64,000 nt of DNA from Porites lobata (GCA_942486035.1 CALNXK010000180.1:135001-199000); one strand, 5' to 3'. Shown: positions 1 through 10,440, counted from the stretch's first letter. Made by a program: numbers and translations. Notes: generated by a model not told the origin, from the sequence alone.

Positions 1-1206
1 CGGGTTTAGTGTTAAAGCTGTAGGGTAATTTGCCAAAGATGAAAATTGTTACAAGTCAGTTTTCTTAGTTAAACTGAGTTTTCATTAACCTGGTTATCTA
101 GGTTTGACCACCGCTTCTGACATCCCACTACAGCGACAATAGTCTCAGTCCACTGTGCAGTGTAATAGCTATTGCAGTTATCAAAGATGCATTAACATGC
201 ATTTAGGAATCCCGAAATTACGGGGATCATGCCAAAATGAAGCCGAAGGGCCAAACGTTTTTCTTTGTTGTCTATGAAGTCCAACCGGACAGCGTCCCAC
301 GCTGTTTGACTTCCTATTCTAATAGGGAGTGCTTTGGCCTTATCCAAAACAAAAAATTGCGTTGTATATCTAACCACTCAGCACTCTCCAGCGCGATCAT
401 TGAATTTGCATTCCCTGGACACAAGTTTGCACCACGCCGTAAAATCTTTAGTGTTTTGCAAACTACAATCGTACAGAGCGAGCTCCCAGGAAGGTCTTCC
501 ATGTACGGATTTTTCCACACCACACCGAAAAATACTTAGACCGATTAAAATGGTCTTTGACGACATTTTACCTGCGAGACAGGTCAAACAGACGAGACAC
601 TCGACTTACACAGCCGACACACGTGTACATGTGTCACGCCACCTCATTCAAGAGGACTCGTGACCTATGATGTAACCAACTTGGAAAGCTTTCCAATTTC
701 ACCGGAAGTATTGCTCTTTTTTCTATCCTGAGTGCGAATTTACGTTTTTTGACTTTTCTTGTATTAAAATTTTGATTTAGGGCCTTGGAGAACGTTAAAT
801 GGAAGTCAAGAAACTTTGTTGGGTTCGTTTCTTTGACCGGATGATGAGCAGTAACAATTAACGAAAGCTTGCCTTTTGGAATTTCTCTCCCTCTTCCCGC
901 CATCATAGAGATCCCGCTTCCCGCCCTTTCCTCTCCCGTCTCCCGTACCCCTCCCGCCCCCTGTTCTCCCGGGCTCCCGCCCCCCTGTCCCCCTCCACAA
1001 CGTAACAAAACATAGCCTAAATAGAGCATGCATTTAACTGTTTCGAGAAACAAAGCGGTTTCACGTTAGATTTGTGACAAACAACATTAGCGTCCACAAG
1101 TAAGCTATATGCTTACAACACGTCAATGGAAAATTCAAAATTCAATGTTTCGGACGCCAGTACACTGTTTTTTACCCGGCTTTATGAGCCTGCAAACAAA
1201 ATATGA
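1..1206. other. Intergenic, no gene recognised
   Basis: No convincing coding exon is seen. The open frames here overlap on both strands, lack splice context and resemble no family I know. Positions about 885-1005 are a pyrimidine-rich, C/T-dominated low-complexity tract that creates an artificial Gly/Arg-rich frame on the minus strand. The rest looks like ordinary AT-rich intergenic DNA. Confidence 0.5.
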
Positions 1207-1623
1207 AAAAGGTTGAGTTTGATCGTCCGGGTGAACGTAGTCCTGAATAGGACTGTTGTTGTTGACAGTGACTGACGTTTCGACAACCTGTGCGGTAGTC
1301 ATCTTCAGAGTCAAAGTGACAGTTTGACTAACAATAGACGACTGTTTAACTGCGGACAATAGACGGATCGAAACGCACCAATCACTGATTACGAGTCTTC
1401 ATAGCCAATAACATCACGGCTTAACTGACAGACGACCAATAACATCGCGACATAATTGACAAATCAGATCAATAACCAGAGTATAATACCATCAACTGAC
1501 ATGATACAACTCACTTTGACTCTGAAGATGACTACCGCACAGGTTGTCGAAACGTCAGTCACTGTCAACAACAACAGTCCTATTCAGGACTACGTTCACC
1601 CGGACGATCAAACTCAACCTTTT
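1207..1623. repeat. Perfect inverted repeat with hammerhead-like cores (locus A)
   Basis: Arms at 1207-1319 and 1511-1623 are, by eye, perfect reverse complements over 113 bp, separated by a 191-bp spacer. Each arm contains a CTGAAGA box, one extra T, an imperfect 7-bp stem (GACTACC/GGTTGTC with one T-T mismatch), then GAAA and CGTC. The cores are at 1522-1552 (plus) and 1278-1308 (minus), reading outward. The spacer carries two imperfect copies of a roughly 31-bp unit beginning CAATAACATC (about 1405 and 1436). This arrangement fits inverted terminal sequences of a Penelope-like element or a retrozyme-type retroelement; no reverse transcriptase is left. The same frame translates identically from both arms, which explains two spurious ORFs. 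Confidence 0.8.
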
Positions 1624-1663
1624 GAAATGACTCCTGGGTTCAAACCTTTCACAAACAAAATAT

Positions 1664-1856
1664 GGTTCGAGTTATCGAGGGTAAATTTATATAGAAATGA
1701 TGTGAGAGGAAAGAAACATTACTTCGAGTTAGCGGGAGGTTCAAGTTATCGAGGGAACAATTACAGTAAATATTTGAAGAAAATCCAGGGGAAATCGATT
1801 TCGGTTCGAGTTAGCGCGAGGTTCGAGTTAGCGAGGGTTCGAGTTATCGGGAGTAG
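1664..1856 (-). mobile_element. pogo/Tigger-like non-autonomous element fragment
   Basis: Four to five imperfect copies of a motif like TTCGAGTTATCGAGGG or TTCGAGTTAGCGAGG lie here, clustered at both ends. The reverse complement reads CTCGATAACTCGAACC, resembling the repeated subterminal motifs of pogo/Tigger-type DNA transposons. No transposase is seen, so it is probably a solo end or a MITE. The boundary is approximate. Confidence 0.55.
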
Positions 1857-2450
1857 ACTTTATTTTATTTGCATCACGCGGCTGGCAGACCAATGTATCC
1901 CCATTATGGTCATTATGGGGATCTTGCTCATATAAACCGACATATACTCTAGGCATATGGTGTGCAGCTTCAGGTGTAAATGTTTCAGCAACACCTCCGA
2001 CAGGATTTCAAGAACAGATTATTCTAGGCATTTTTTTTCGAAGTATAAGGCTGGGGAATGAGGAGGGGGCTAAGCCACTTCCTGCACCCCTGACATCTTG
2101 ACCTGTTACTGCACGCCATATTTAGTATGAATCACATCTGTTCCACTAAATGGTGTAATCTCTGCTTTCTCAGATGCCAAAATGTATCTCCCACGACAAG
2201 TACAGCTAACTAAATTTGTATCACAATTTGCAACAAAGCATTTAACTCTATTTAGCACTGTCTACCGAATACTACTGTCTACGTCTTTTTAAAAAATCTA
2301 TTCTAGGTGACACAACATTTTCTGATCAAAGGGTGGTCTCACTAAAAACACAACGGAAATGTATCTATATCGTTGTGCAAGCCTAGTAACTGAAAAAAAA
2401 CTTGTAATGTTTCTAAACTGGATCTCTTCTTACATTGTTTCGACCTACAG

Positions 2451-5400
2451 GAAGAGTTAATGGATCTTTTTACTCGTTATTATTGAGATGGCTACTGCAG
2501 CAGTGACACCCCTGGCTAGTTCTGTTGAGAAGACAAATGGAGCCAAGCTCAACAGACTCCTCATCGATGGTGGAACTACAGTTCTTAGAAAGGCTTTTGA
2601 TTGTTATCACCCTCCCGCAGGACTGGCTACTGATCTCAATACCTACAAACCCCTGTTAATGAAGCTATTTAGAAAAAAAGTTTTGCGTAAACCTCAGTGG
2701 GAAAAACTCTTTCCACCTACCGGAGCCTCGCCAGATTCAAGCAAATTTGATATAACTCTTCTTTTTGTTCTTTTGACCAACATTTGTGGACTAACCCCTC
2801 CTGGCTTAGATTGGTACACTAACCCTGCGCCAAGCGACACCTCTTTTGAAGCTAACCTTGCACGCGTTAGGTTCTATCGCAATGAATTGTATGGTCATGT
2901 GACAACCACTGGTGTAGACTCCCTAAGCTTTGCTTCTCTTTGGGCTGAAATTAGCCGTGTTCTTGTGAGTCTTGGCCTTGCTAAGGCTGAGGTAGATCGT
3001 CTTAAGTCAGAGAAATGTTCAGAGCAATCAAGTCCGATTTAAAGAAAATACATCAGAGCGAAAACAGGTTGCAGCAAGCGGTGGACGACGTGCGTCAGAC
3101 CCAGGTCAAGACTCATAAGACAATGGAGGACATGTACCAGAATCAGACTAATACTCAACAAAGCATTGAAGGAGTTTGTAAGACTGTGGCTGAAGTTCTT
3201 CGGACTCAGATAGAAGAAGTCCGTCAGACCCAAACAAAAAATGAGCAGGAATTGAAAAAAGTTGCAGCAGGTTTTCAAGAATTAAATACTAAGGTGGATA
3301 GTATTAAAGAAGAAGGGGGCAAGGACAGGAATGATGAAGTGCTTCAAAACCTTGCCAAGTCCGAATTCAGAGGAGACATTGAGTATTACGTGGAACGATT
3401 TCAAACAGGCACCCGTGAGTGGGTCTTCGACAGAGTTCAAAAATGGCTGGATGACAGAGGCTCTCAAAACCGAGTGATGGTGATCAGTGGAAATGCAGGG
3501 ATGGGAAAATCTGTTATTGCCGCTGTGATCTGCAAGAGAATGCAAGAGGCTGGCAGACTGACAGGAAGCCATTTTTGTAAGTACAATAATGTACGTTATT
3601 GCAAGCCGCAGTTGATGCTTCATTCTTTGGCCTTCCACTTGTCCACTGCACTACCTGAGTACAAACAAGCTCTTGTAAAACAGCTGTCACGAAATCTGGG
3701 TGCCAATCTCAACAATATGAGTGTTGAAGAGCTGTTTGCACTGCTTTTTAAGGAACCTCTAAGTGCCGTAGGCGATCCAGGGAGAAACATGCTCATTGTA
3801 ATAGATGGCTTGGATGAAAGTGAGTACCACGGACGAAATGATCTTCTTAATGTGATTTCACGACAGTTTTGCCTGCTTCCTAATTGGATTCGTTTTCTTG
3901 TTACAACGCGTCCAGCCACAAACATTGCAGAGAAATTAAAACACTTAAAGCCGTTTGAATTAAAGCATGATGATCAGAAGAATTTGGAAGACATCAGAGT
4001 GTTATTTACAAAGAAACTGCAGGACATGCTCAAACCTGTAGAAGAAGAAGAAGAGTCTGAGCTTCTGGAAAAACTTGTTTTGAAATCTGAGGGGCTCATG
4101 TTGTATGCTGATTTTCTTGTTTTGTTCATTAATGAGAATGCATCAGCTCTGCACCAGAAAGACCTTGATGGTAGTTTGCCATTAGGAATTTCTTCAGTTT
4201 ATGATTTCTATTTTAGTCGTCTGCAGGATGAACTTACACGTATCAAGGAACTTGACATTAAAGAAGAACATTTCCTGAATTTACTATCTGCCATTACTGC
4301 ATCAAGAGAACCCTTGCCAGTTGGGTTTGTTTCTAAAGTGTTAGTCCCTGGAATTAATTCACCTCTTGCAAGACGTAAAGTGCTTAAAGCTTTAGCCAGT
4401 GTATCCGCACTTCTTCCTATTTGTGATGAACGTCTCCATGTCATCCACAAGTCGGTGAAAGACTGGCTGACTGACACATCATGTTATGGAGAACATGAAT
4501 TTATCGTGGAAGAGAAGTATGGACATCAAATACTTGAAGAGCTATGTATTGACGAACTTGTCGGTTTGAAACGGAAAGGTGCTGGAAACGCGCAGTTAAG
4601 CGCCACTGAGAAGTATGCCCTGTATCACTGTGCTCGTCACATGTTACACTCTGGAGTGGACATAGAACCACTTAAAGTGGACGAGCTGACAAAGGCCTAC
4701 GTGATAGATTTAGAAATACTTTATGCCAAAATTTTAATGAATGGCTCAGTGGCCGCCGAAGACCTTCTTTGGCTTGAAAAGACGGGCATTTCTGCAATAT
4801 TATCAGAAGAGAGCAAAAGTATCTTGGATACATTGTTGTTTCTATTGAGAAAGTTCCTGAACAGATTCACAGACGCTCCTCGTACGTTTCTCCAAACCAT
4901 TCTAAACGAGGGAGGGAAAGTGTTGTCCTCTAAAGCGTCGAACCTTTTACAGAACGGGTATCCTGGAATACCATATATGGAAAATCTTCACAAGGAGCCG
5001 CAACAGGGAGGCGTTGAAGCTCGATTTGAATGTTCAGCTTGTGTGGTCTGTTTGGACGCCTCACCGAAGTTGGAGTATATGGTCTGTGAATGTTCAGACG
5101 GAATGCTTCAGCTATGGTCACTCCATACTGGTAGGCGGATGTGGACACGCCCAGTAAAAGAAAAAAGGTGTTTTAAGAGGGACTATGAACACGAAGCCTT
5201 TCGAAAGTTGCCTTCAGTAGATGTTGCTTCATTTTTTCGCTCCGTTGTTTTCCATCCTATTAAACATATTGTTTTACCTGGGATTCTCAGTCACGCGTAC
5301 GGTTTGGAAGGGGAATTAAAACCACTTTTTCCCAAAAGTGGTTGTAGGTTCTCGGTTTGTTCTATTTCCGGTGACAAGAGCAAGATAGTTACGGATTGCC

Positions 5401-7828
5401 CTCAGAATTCTAAGTGCCTTTTCCTTTGGAGTTTAAAAGATGGTTCAGAGATTGATCGGATATCCAGAGATGAAGACATTTTATCTTTTGCTTGGTCCCG
5501 AGATGGGAGACTTCTCGCCATTTCCCATTCTTCGGGCTTGATTTGTTTGGTTGATGTGATGCATGATTTTATTGAACTGGCCCAAACAACTACCACAAAA
5601 GTATGTGGAATCCTAAAATTTTCACCTGATCATCAATCCCTTTTTTGTTGGCATTGGTACAAGTTCTTTAACCAACAAGTCTATCGTCTCGATGTAGATA
5701 TGGACAGCGTCCGCAACACGTATTCTTTAAACGTTGTTGAAAATGTCTCTTATGATTACCAGAGTTTTGAATCTTTTGATGATTGCGGTTTTTTATTGGG
5801 AGATATTGTTGTCTCCGAACAGACAGGCAGTATGCTTTTTGTTCTTGGAGAACAAAGTCTGTTGCGCTGCCTGGGTAGAGTAATCGAAATGGTGAACATT
5901 TTAAATGCAAACAAGAGAGTTCGATGCGTAGCTTCCAAGATAGCACTGAGTTTGGATGGCCGTACCGTCTATGTTTCTAGCTGTGGAACAGTGACCGCTT
6001 GGGACTTGGTAACTGGAAATCCTCAAGCTGAAAAAAACCTCGAGATTACGTGGCCGAAAATTTTCATTCCCCTGAAAGAAGGTATCTTAATTACAACTGG
6101 GCCCAAAATTTTCGAGTTGTGGGATTACAAACTGTCTGACTGCATCAAGAGGTGGACTGGCCTCTCTGATTTTGAACAAGTAATCCCCATATCAGAAGAA
6201 CTGATAGCTCTTGTGTTTGAGTTTGAAGTGACAGTCCTGAATACAAGCAGTGGGGAATTCATTTCCTCAATCCAAGTTTCACACAGAAGAGTTATTACGT
6301 GCAGCAGTAAATTTGAGCTGTTAACGGAGGTTTGTGGCTCACTTCAATTGTTCGATGGCACAACAGCTGTGTGGCAGAAGGACTGGAGTACTGATCGCGG
6401 CGTTTTCTCTCCTAAGGGCGAGTTGCTTGTCGTTCTGACGTCTCAAGGGCCGCTTGTTTTGGACTCCGTTTCAGGGAAAGGACTATGTATTTTGCCTACT
6501 TCTGCTATGGACATTCTTTGTCAGTTTGTTAGTGACGAGGAGTGTGTTTCTGTGAATCATGGTATTGAAAGTTCTACTGTTCAACTGTTTAATGTCAGGT
6601 CTGGTGACCCTCTGAGTTCAATGGAGGTGGAAAGCAGAATAACCTGTTTAGCAGCCTCTTCCAAAAATGGACTTTTCGCAATCGGCCTGCTAGACTGCAA
6701 ACCAAATTTCAAAGTTATCAAAGTGCATTTGCCTCGAAGGACAGTTGGAGGAACCACAGGTGAGCTGTTGGTAAATGTGACTATCTTTAAGGCTTTTTTT
6801 CTTGTGCTTTAACCCAAAGGTGTCAGTTGTTACTCCTTGTCGTCTTTGTTTTTGTTATTATTCGAGCTTGCTTTAGCAGCCAGACTCTAAAAATTCCAGC
6901 GTTCCTTTTTTTTCTCGTGTGTGCGCACGTAAGGGAGTCATGATCCCAGGCGTTCCTAGCGTGAACCGTGGAAACTCGGGATAAGCATCGCGAGGTGACT
7001 GATAGCCTGCTGCAACGCAGGCTACTTGACTGACATCAGAAAACGTTTTTCAGAGAGCCATGCATTTTTTGTGAAGAAAGCCGTGGAAAGATTAATGCGA
7101 AAGATGTCGAGCTTTTCCGGAACGGGTGGGTCCACGAGTTCTATCACTTGAAAGCGTTGATTGCTTTGGAACAAGTGAATACTTCAATCGTCGAAAGAAG
7201 CAGGATCTTTGTGAGCAAAACTTTGATGGGGAGGTAAACCGGTGTAGTGTTGTAAACTTTCATTGTATGAGTCTTGTGACGAGCACGCCGGCGGTTTATT
7301 TTCGACGATGATTGAAATGACACACCATGTTTATCACATTTCTGGTCTTTTTCTCTTGAATCGAGCCCCTTGCATTGATTGTCATGTATTTATACACGCG
7401 TACTCAATCATTTCAGAAAGAAATCGTCGAATACGATATAAATAGTGAATATCCTGAAGAAGACTCGACCGTCGATAAGGTAGGACGTGAAAATCTTTTA
7501 GCGAGGAAACCCGGTGTCCCTAATCTCCAAGCAAGCTCGACTCAACGCTTATGAGAGCGTTCTTGTTTAAACTTCGATTATTGTTAGTGTTGCAGACTGG
7601 AAAGCTAATGATTGCTAAATTGCCCTTTGCGTAATCTTGGTAAATGCAAATGTAGCTTTGATAGCAAACCCTGATAGTAAGCGGGTTCATACATACTTCA
7701 CCCAGTCTTACTGGTCCTCATCAGTTCCTAAACAGCCATTGGTCAAGCTTGTTTTTTATCCATTGAAGAGCTACTTAAAACGACTTTCATTTCATGTCTT
7801 TTAGGACGATTGGTATACCGTGGAATAG
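2451..7828 (+). CDS. HEPN-NACHT-WD40 STAND/NLR-like gene (whole locus)
   Basis: This is the gene-level entry for the coding pieces below. A good acceptor (CGACCTACAG) at 2449-2450 opens the first visible exon at 2451, so an upstream 5' UTR exon is likely. The main exon runs to a consensus donor (ACAG/GTGAGC) at 6759. A second in-frame phase-0 donor (TTG/GTAAAT) ends at 6770. Candidate last exons at 7417-7479 and 7805-7828 are phase 0 and end in a stop. The order of HEPN, coiled coil, NACHT and WD40 matches STAND-type immune receptors that are multiplied in corals. In such proteins the repeats sense a ligand, NACHT oligomerises on ATP and HEPN is the effector; that role is inferred. A one-base frame break near 3012-3022 splits the frame, so this copy may be a pseudogene, an allelic loss or carry an assembly error. 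Confidence 0.75.
2460..2486 (+). promoter_or_regulatory. Upstream ORF ending one base before the main start
   Basis: An eight-codon uORF (MDLFTRYY then TGA) lies entirely in the 5' leader exon. Its stop is followed by a single G and then the ATG at 2488. Such spacing could dampen translation or allow re-initiation at the main start. This is inference; whether the leader is transcribed as read here is untested. Confidence 0.5.
2488..3042 (+). CDS. DZIP3-like HEPN domain, N-terminal part of the STAND protein
   Basis: The start is the first ATG of the frame after the splice acceptor. The frame codes for 184 aa. Residues about 20-165 resemble the DZIP3-like HEPN domain common in cnidarian predicted proteins. 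It has a 'PPTGASPDSSKFDITLLF' segment near residue 75 and the run RNELYGH near residue 135, which is the R-x4-6-H motif of HEPN ribonucleases with a polar residue after Arg. In the family such domains cut RNA or mediate protein contacts; activity here is not shown. The frame ends soon after 'RLKSEKC', exactly where the frame starting at 3015 carries on with coiled-coil sequence. This implies one missing base in this copy. No plausible intron or canonical slippery heptamer is present at the junction. Confidence 0.85.
   Translation: MATAAVTPLASSVEKTNGAKLNRLLIDGGTTVLRKAFDCYHPPAGLATDLNTYKPLLMKLFRKKVLRKPQWEKLFPPTGASPDSSKFDITLLFVLLTNICGLTPPGLDWYTNPAPSDTSFEANLARVRFYRNELYGHVTTTGVDSLSFASLWAEISRVLVSLGLAKAEVDRLKSEKCSEQSSPI
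3015..6759 (+). CDS. Coiled coil, NACHT NTPase and WD40-like region of the STAND protein
   Basis: Numbering starts from the ATG at 3015. Residues about 1-110 are a charged, Gln-rich coiled coil with a repeated 'VRQTQ' motif. NACHT follows, with Walker A GNAGMGKS near residues 159-166 and Walker B MLIVIDGLDE near 259-268. A helical NACHT-associated region extends to about 600. From about 690 to 1240 there are degenerate WD40-like blades, for example 'LQLWSLHTG', 'FAWSRDGRLLAISH' and 'VTAWDLVTGNP'. All key NTPase residues look intact. Coding stops being convincing at the GTGAGC donor at 6759; the frame runs on to 6812 only through intron. The ATG at 3015 is probably not a true start, because the protein most likely continues from the HEPN frame. 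The nearest alternative label is a generic NACHT/TPR-WD40 protein. Confidence 0.85.
7054..7233 (+). CDS. Possible internal exon after the WD40 region
   Basis: The segment is bounded by an acceptor (GTTTTTCAG) and a donor (GAG/GTAAAC). Joined to the phase-1 donor at 6759 it reads ESHAFFVKKAVERLMRKM and stops at 7138-7146. The frame that would join the next exon in phase 0 (reading 'NRRKKQDLCEQNFDGE') is open only after a stop at 7093. A second one-base frame error around the G-rich tract at 7124-7130 would reconcile the two readings. Alternatively the exon is skipped and 6770 joins 7417. Use of this exon is uncertain. Confidence 0.3.
7417..7479 (+). CDS. Candidate penultimate exon (acidic, 21 codons)
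   Basis: The acceptor is ATCATTTCAG and the donor AAG/GTAGGA. The phase-0 reading begins KEIVEYDINSEYPEEDS and ends VDK. It is the only frame open through the segment, and it joins the next candidate exon in phase. It is probably the acidic C-terminus of the upstream NACHT-WD40 gene, reached from the phase-0 donor at 6770, but a separate small gene cannot be excluded. Confidence 0.5.
7805..7828 (+). CDS. Candidate terminal exon with stop
   Basis: After the acceptor TCTTTTAG the phase-0 reading is DDWYTVE followed by TAG. It continues the acidic sequence of the preceding candidate exon. It is short, and support is only the phase agreement and splice-site quality. Confidence 0.45.
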   Translation, partial: DDWYTVE

Positions 7829-8254
7829 ACAGCTGCGCGTAAAGAACTGGATGTAAACAAAAGGTCAGCAAGCGTTTTCTTTTCTGTCTGTTAGAAAATA
7901 TCCCGCAAAACCAGCTATTTCTGTCCCGGGCGTGAACGAAATCGTAGAATTCCCCTGTGTTTTTCGAGCGAATGTATGTATATTATTCCTTTTCGTGTAT
8001 GTTTCAATTTTTTTTTCATATGTCCCAATATTCCTTTATTTAAATATGCTACAGGTCAGAGAACGTTGGCAGTTATTGGAGAAGCATTAGAAAAAACGCC
8101 TGTGGACAGGCTAGATTTGAATTTTTTTGTAGGGACATTTTGAGTCTTAAATTAAGAGATCCTAAAACACACTTTTTACCGCAGTCAACACAATATTTAT
8201 TATTTAGATTTTTAACAGCGAAGAGAGAGTGATCCTAGATGAAGGTGGAACGAA

Positions 8255-8728
8255 GTGCGAAGGCCAGGCGAAGCAAATTCATCCTGCTCTAGTGGCCTGC
8301 CCGCCCAGTTGAATGTCGATGAACTTGAGAACGTATCTACACAGAAAATAGCTGATGCGATTTACAGCTCTCTGCAGGAGCCCTTGGAAGAGTACCGGCG
8401 GCCTCCGAGGACCACGCCCCTGAGTTTGGTGCGGTATCAGAACAAGAGTTTTACAAGAAACTTTCCCGCCTAAACCCAGCGAAAGCTAGTTGGCCCATTC
8501 CGAACTCGATACTGAAAGACCGTTCGGAATTCCTTGCCAACTCGGTAACTACAATCCTAAATGCCTCATTTAAGGAGCAGCTCTTACCGAACTCGTGGAA
8601 ACTTGCTGACGCGTCGCCTCTTCCTAAGACGAAATCTGTCAAGGAAATTAAAAACGATCTCAGACCGATATCGCTCACACCATGTACCTATGAGATTGAC
8701 GAGGACTTCGTCGTCACCCAGTAAGCGA
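8255..8728 (+). pseudogene. Non-LTR retrotransposon reverse-transcriptase remnant
   Basis: Two or three frames together read like the linker and first RT motifs of a cnidarian LINE. The first part is 'IADAIYSSLQEPLEEYRRP'. A frame change then gives 'FYKKLSRLNPAKASWPIPN' and 'ILNASFKEQLLPNSWKLAD', ending with 'LRPISLTP'. This matches the usual 'L..LNP.KA.GPD..PN' and 'LRPISL' blocks, although the Gly-Pro-Asp of the active copy is altered. The reading is broken by indels, the catalytic YxDD region is missing and no start exists, so it is a dead 5'-truncated fragment. Confidence 0.75.
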
Positions 8729-8782
8729 AACCAGCTGACTGGTCACGCAAGAATAAGTTTAAAAAGTTGGAACTATAACAAA

Positions 8783-9210
8783 TCAGTGGCACCCAACGAC
8801 GGTTTCCTCCTAAATGCATTAAAAACACTTTATAGGCTATCCAGAGGAATTTTGGATCTCTAGAAATACATTCTAAGCGGCGCTATAAAATATGTGTCTG
8901 TTTGGTCATCCTAGGGAAACTTGAGTCTTTTCGAAATTATAAGGGCTTCAGTATTATTTTCCCGAAAATTTTAGAAGCAATTCGACGTATTACGAACGTG
9001 ATGATTTTTCTGATTCCTCCATCACGTTTTTGATTCCGAAAATTTTAGGTTTCCTGTTGTGAAAGAAAAACAGCCTAACCTGGGCAGTGAAATGTGAAAT
9101 TTAAACTTCAGAAAATCATACGAGTTTATTACATAAGCATCGAAAATTGTACATGAATGGAACGATCATTTATAAATTTTTAGCTGTCCTTAAGCTATAG
9201 AAAATTATAC
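8783..9210 (+). mobile_element. Dispersed element copy 1 (GGCACCCAACGACG family)
   Basis: This stretch starts GGCACCCAACGACG and aligns by eye with 13440-14009, sharing 'GAGTCTTTTCGAAATT', 'TATTTTCCCGAAAATTTTAGA' and 'GGGCAGTGAAATGTGAAA'. The 5' end joins the RT fragment and the 3' terminal repeat is not clear, so the copy is probably truncated. No coding capacity is seen. Confidence 0.65.
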
Positions 9211-9229
9211 ATCTTGCTATACGGGTTAG

Positions 9230-9400
9230 TGAGTAGTATCGTGGGACATTTTTACGAGTCACGCTGTATTTTGGCGAGCCCGTGAGACGAGTCAAAATAC
9301 AAGAGACGAGAAAAATATTCCTCGATACTACACACTAAACCGTTCAATAAGAGATTTATTATTCAACTCGAGGAATATAAAATAGAACTCAGTATAAATG
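9230..9400. repeat. Short dispersed repeat with internal dyad
   Basis: A block around TATTTTGGCGAGCCCGTGAGAC with a reverse-complementary TCAAAATA forms a dyad. It is followed by a GAGACGAGAAAAATATTCCTCGA motif. The style resembles short non-autonomous elements of coral genomes, but the boundaries are not defined. Confidence 0.35.
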
Positions 9401-9539
9401 TGTACTCTTGCCTACTTATGACGAGATGGCGTGACAGACGAACGTGAGTCGAGTTTTCGCGCGCTTTCATCAACGCTGTTGCTGATTGGTCAGAAATGAA
9501 AACTTGTTAAACTAGTTTACTCAGGGTGCTTTCTATAAT

Positions 9540-9700
9540 GCCAAAATTTCCGGAAATTTCGGTCCAAACGTAAATGGAATGGTTCGGACAAGGCGGAAAT
9601 TTTCCGGTCAAAGTGGTCCACCTCCAGAGGTGGTCCTCTTTGACCGGACGGTCCGGCCCGACCGAAAATTGACGTTCATTTTCAGAAATTTTCGTTTGCA
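9540..9700. mobile_element. MITE-like foldback (CCGGTCAAAG)
   Basis: The centre holds near-perfect inverted arms, CCGGTCAAAG.GGTCCACCTC and its complement, at about 9612-9653. They are flanked by AATTTCCGG and GAAATTT motifs in opposite orientation. There is no open frame. It is probably a small non-autonomous DNA element; no target duplication could be assigned. Confidence 0.5.
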
Positions 9701-10257
9701 GTCCCGCTCCTGCTCGTCACCCCAGTAAAAATGGCGGATGGTTTAGATGTAAGTGTTTACGAGTACGGTGCGTGTAAGCTTCACACGCAAGACGTAAACT
9801 TTCTCCTTATGCGCAGTTGCACACAAGGCTCAGGCACAGCAGTGCATCTTACTTTGTTTTTTCTTCTGGTTTTCATCAGCTTTTAAAGACAAATATTGCT
9901 GGTTCCTCCGAATGCTGACGATGTTTTCTCGCGTTTTTCTCTTAGCAGTATGTGACCCTAGCCCTTACGGCTTTGACAGTCAGTGCGAAAAAAATCCATA
10001 GCTCATTCCAACAACCTCCACTAGTTCGACCAAAGCCCTCGAAAGATGGGAGGATAAACACGTCCGTTTACTTATTGCAAGCTACATGAAGATCAAAGAC
10101 GAATTTGGGAAGTCACACATTACCCAACAATCAATTGGGTCGGACTTTTGGTTCGGACGCTCACTTCTGCGTCTCCTTCAAAAATGCCCAGACTACCGTT
10201 TAGGATTTTATCAGATAACTATTTACAATGTAATAAATGTTAAGGTAAAGGAAAACG

Positions 10258-10440
10258 GGGTGACTTGTAGCCTGGTGAGAGCAGCAAACACGATCAGACT
10301 ACAGTTTGGACCGGCAAGCCTGAGAGCAAGCTCACCCGGTGGGGGAGGCAATAAAGGAGGTCCCCTTCCCGTCTTTGCTCCCCCGCCGTCGTATTATGAC
10401 CCCTGGGAGAGCTTGCTCGCAGGCTATGGACCGGTAGAAG
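10258..10440. repeat. Dispersed foldback repeat, copy 1 (GAGCTTGCTCGCA family)
   Basis: The segment contains AGCCTGAGAGCAAGCTC near 10317 and its approximate complement GAGCTTGCTCGCAGGCTATG near 10410. A C/T- and G-rich middle separates them. A diverged second copy lies at about 14470-14640. The long open frame over this region (10086-10619) is created by the repeats and is not a gene. Confidence 0.6.

Noticed and set aside
1456..1935. 159-codon open frame on the plus strand, matching part of the minus frame at 1135-1359
   Set aside because: The shared peptide is simply the 113-bp inverted repeat read from both arms; there is no domain or splice context.
3005..3045. Programmed ribosomal frameshift between HEPN and NACHT
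   Set aside because: There is no canonical slippery heptamer and no evident downstream pseudoknot; a one-base loss is simpler.
9732..9750. Possible first exon ATGGCGGATGGTTTAGAT before a GTAAGT donor
   Set aside because: Six codons only, with no downstream in-phase exon that I could find.
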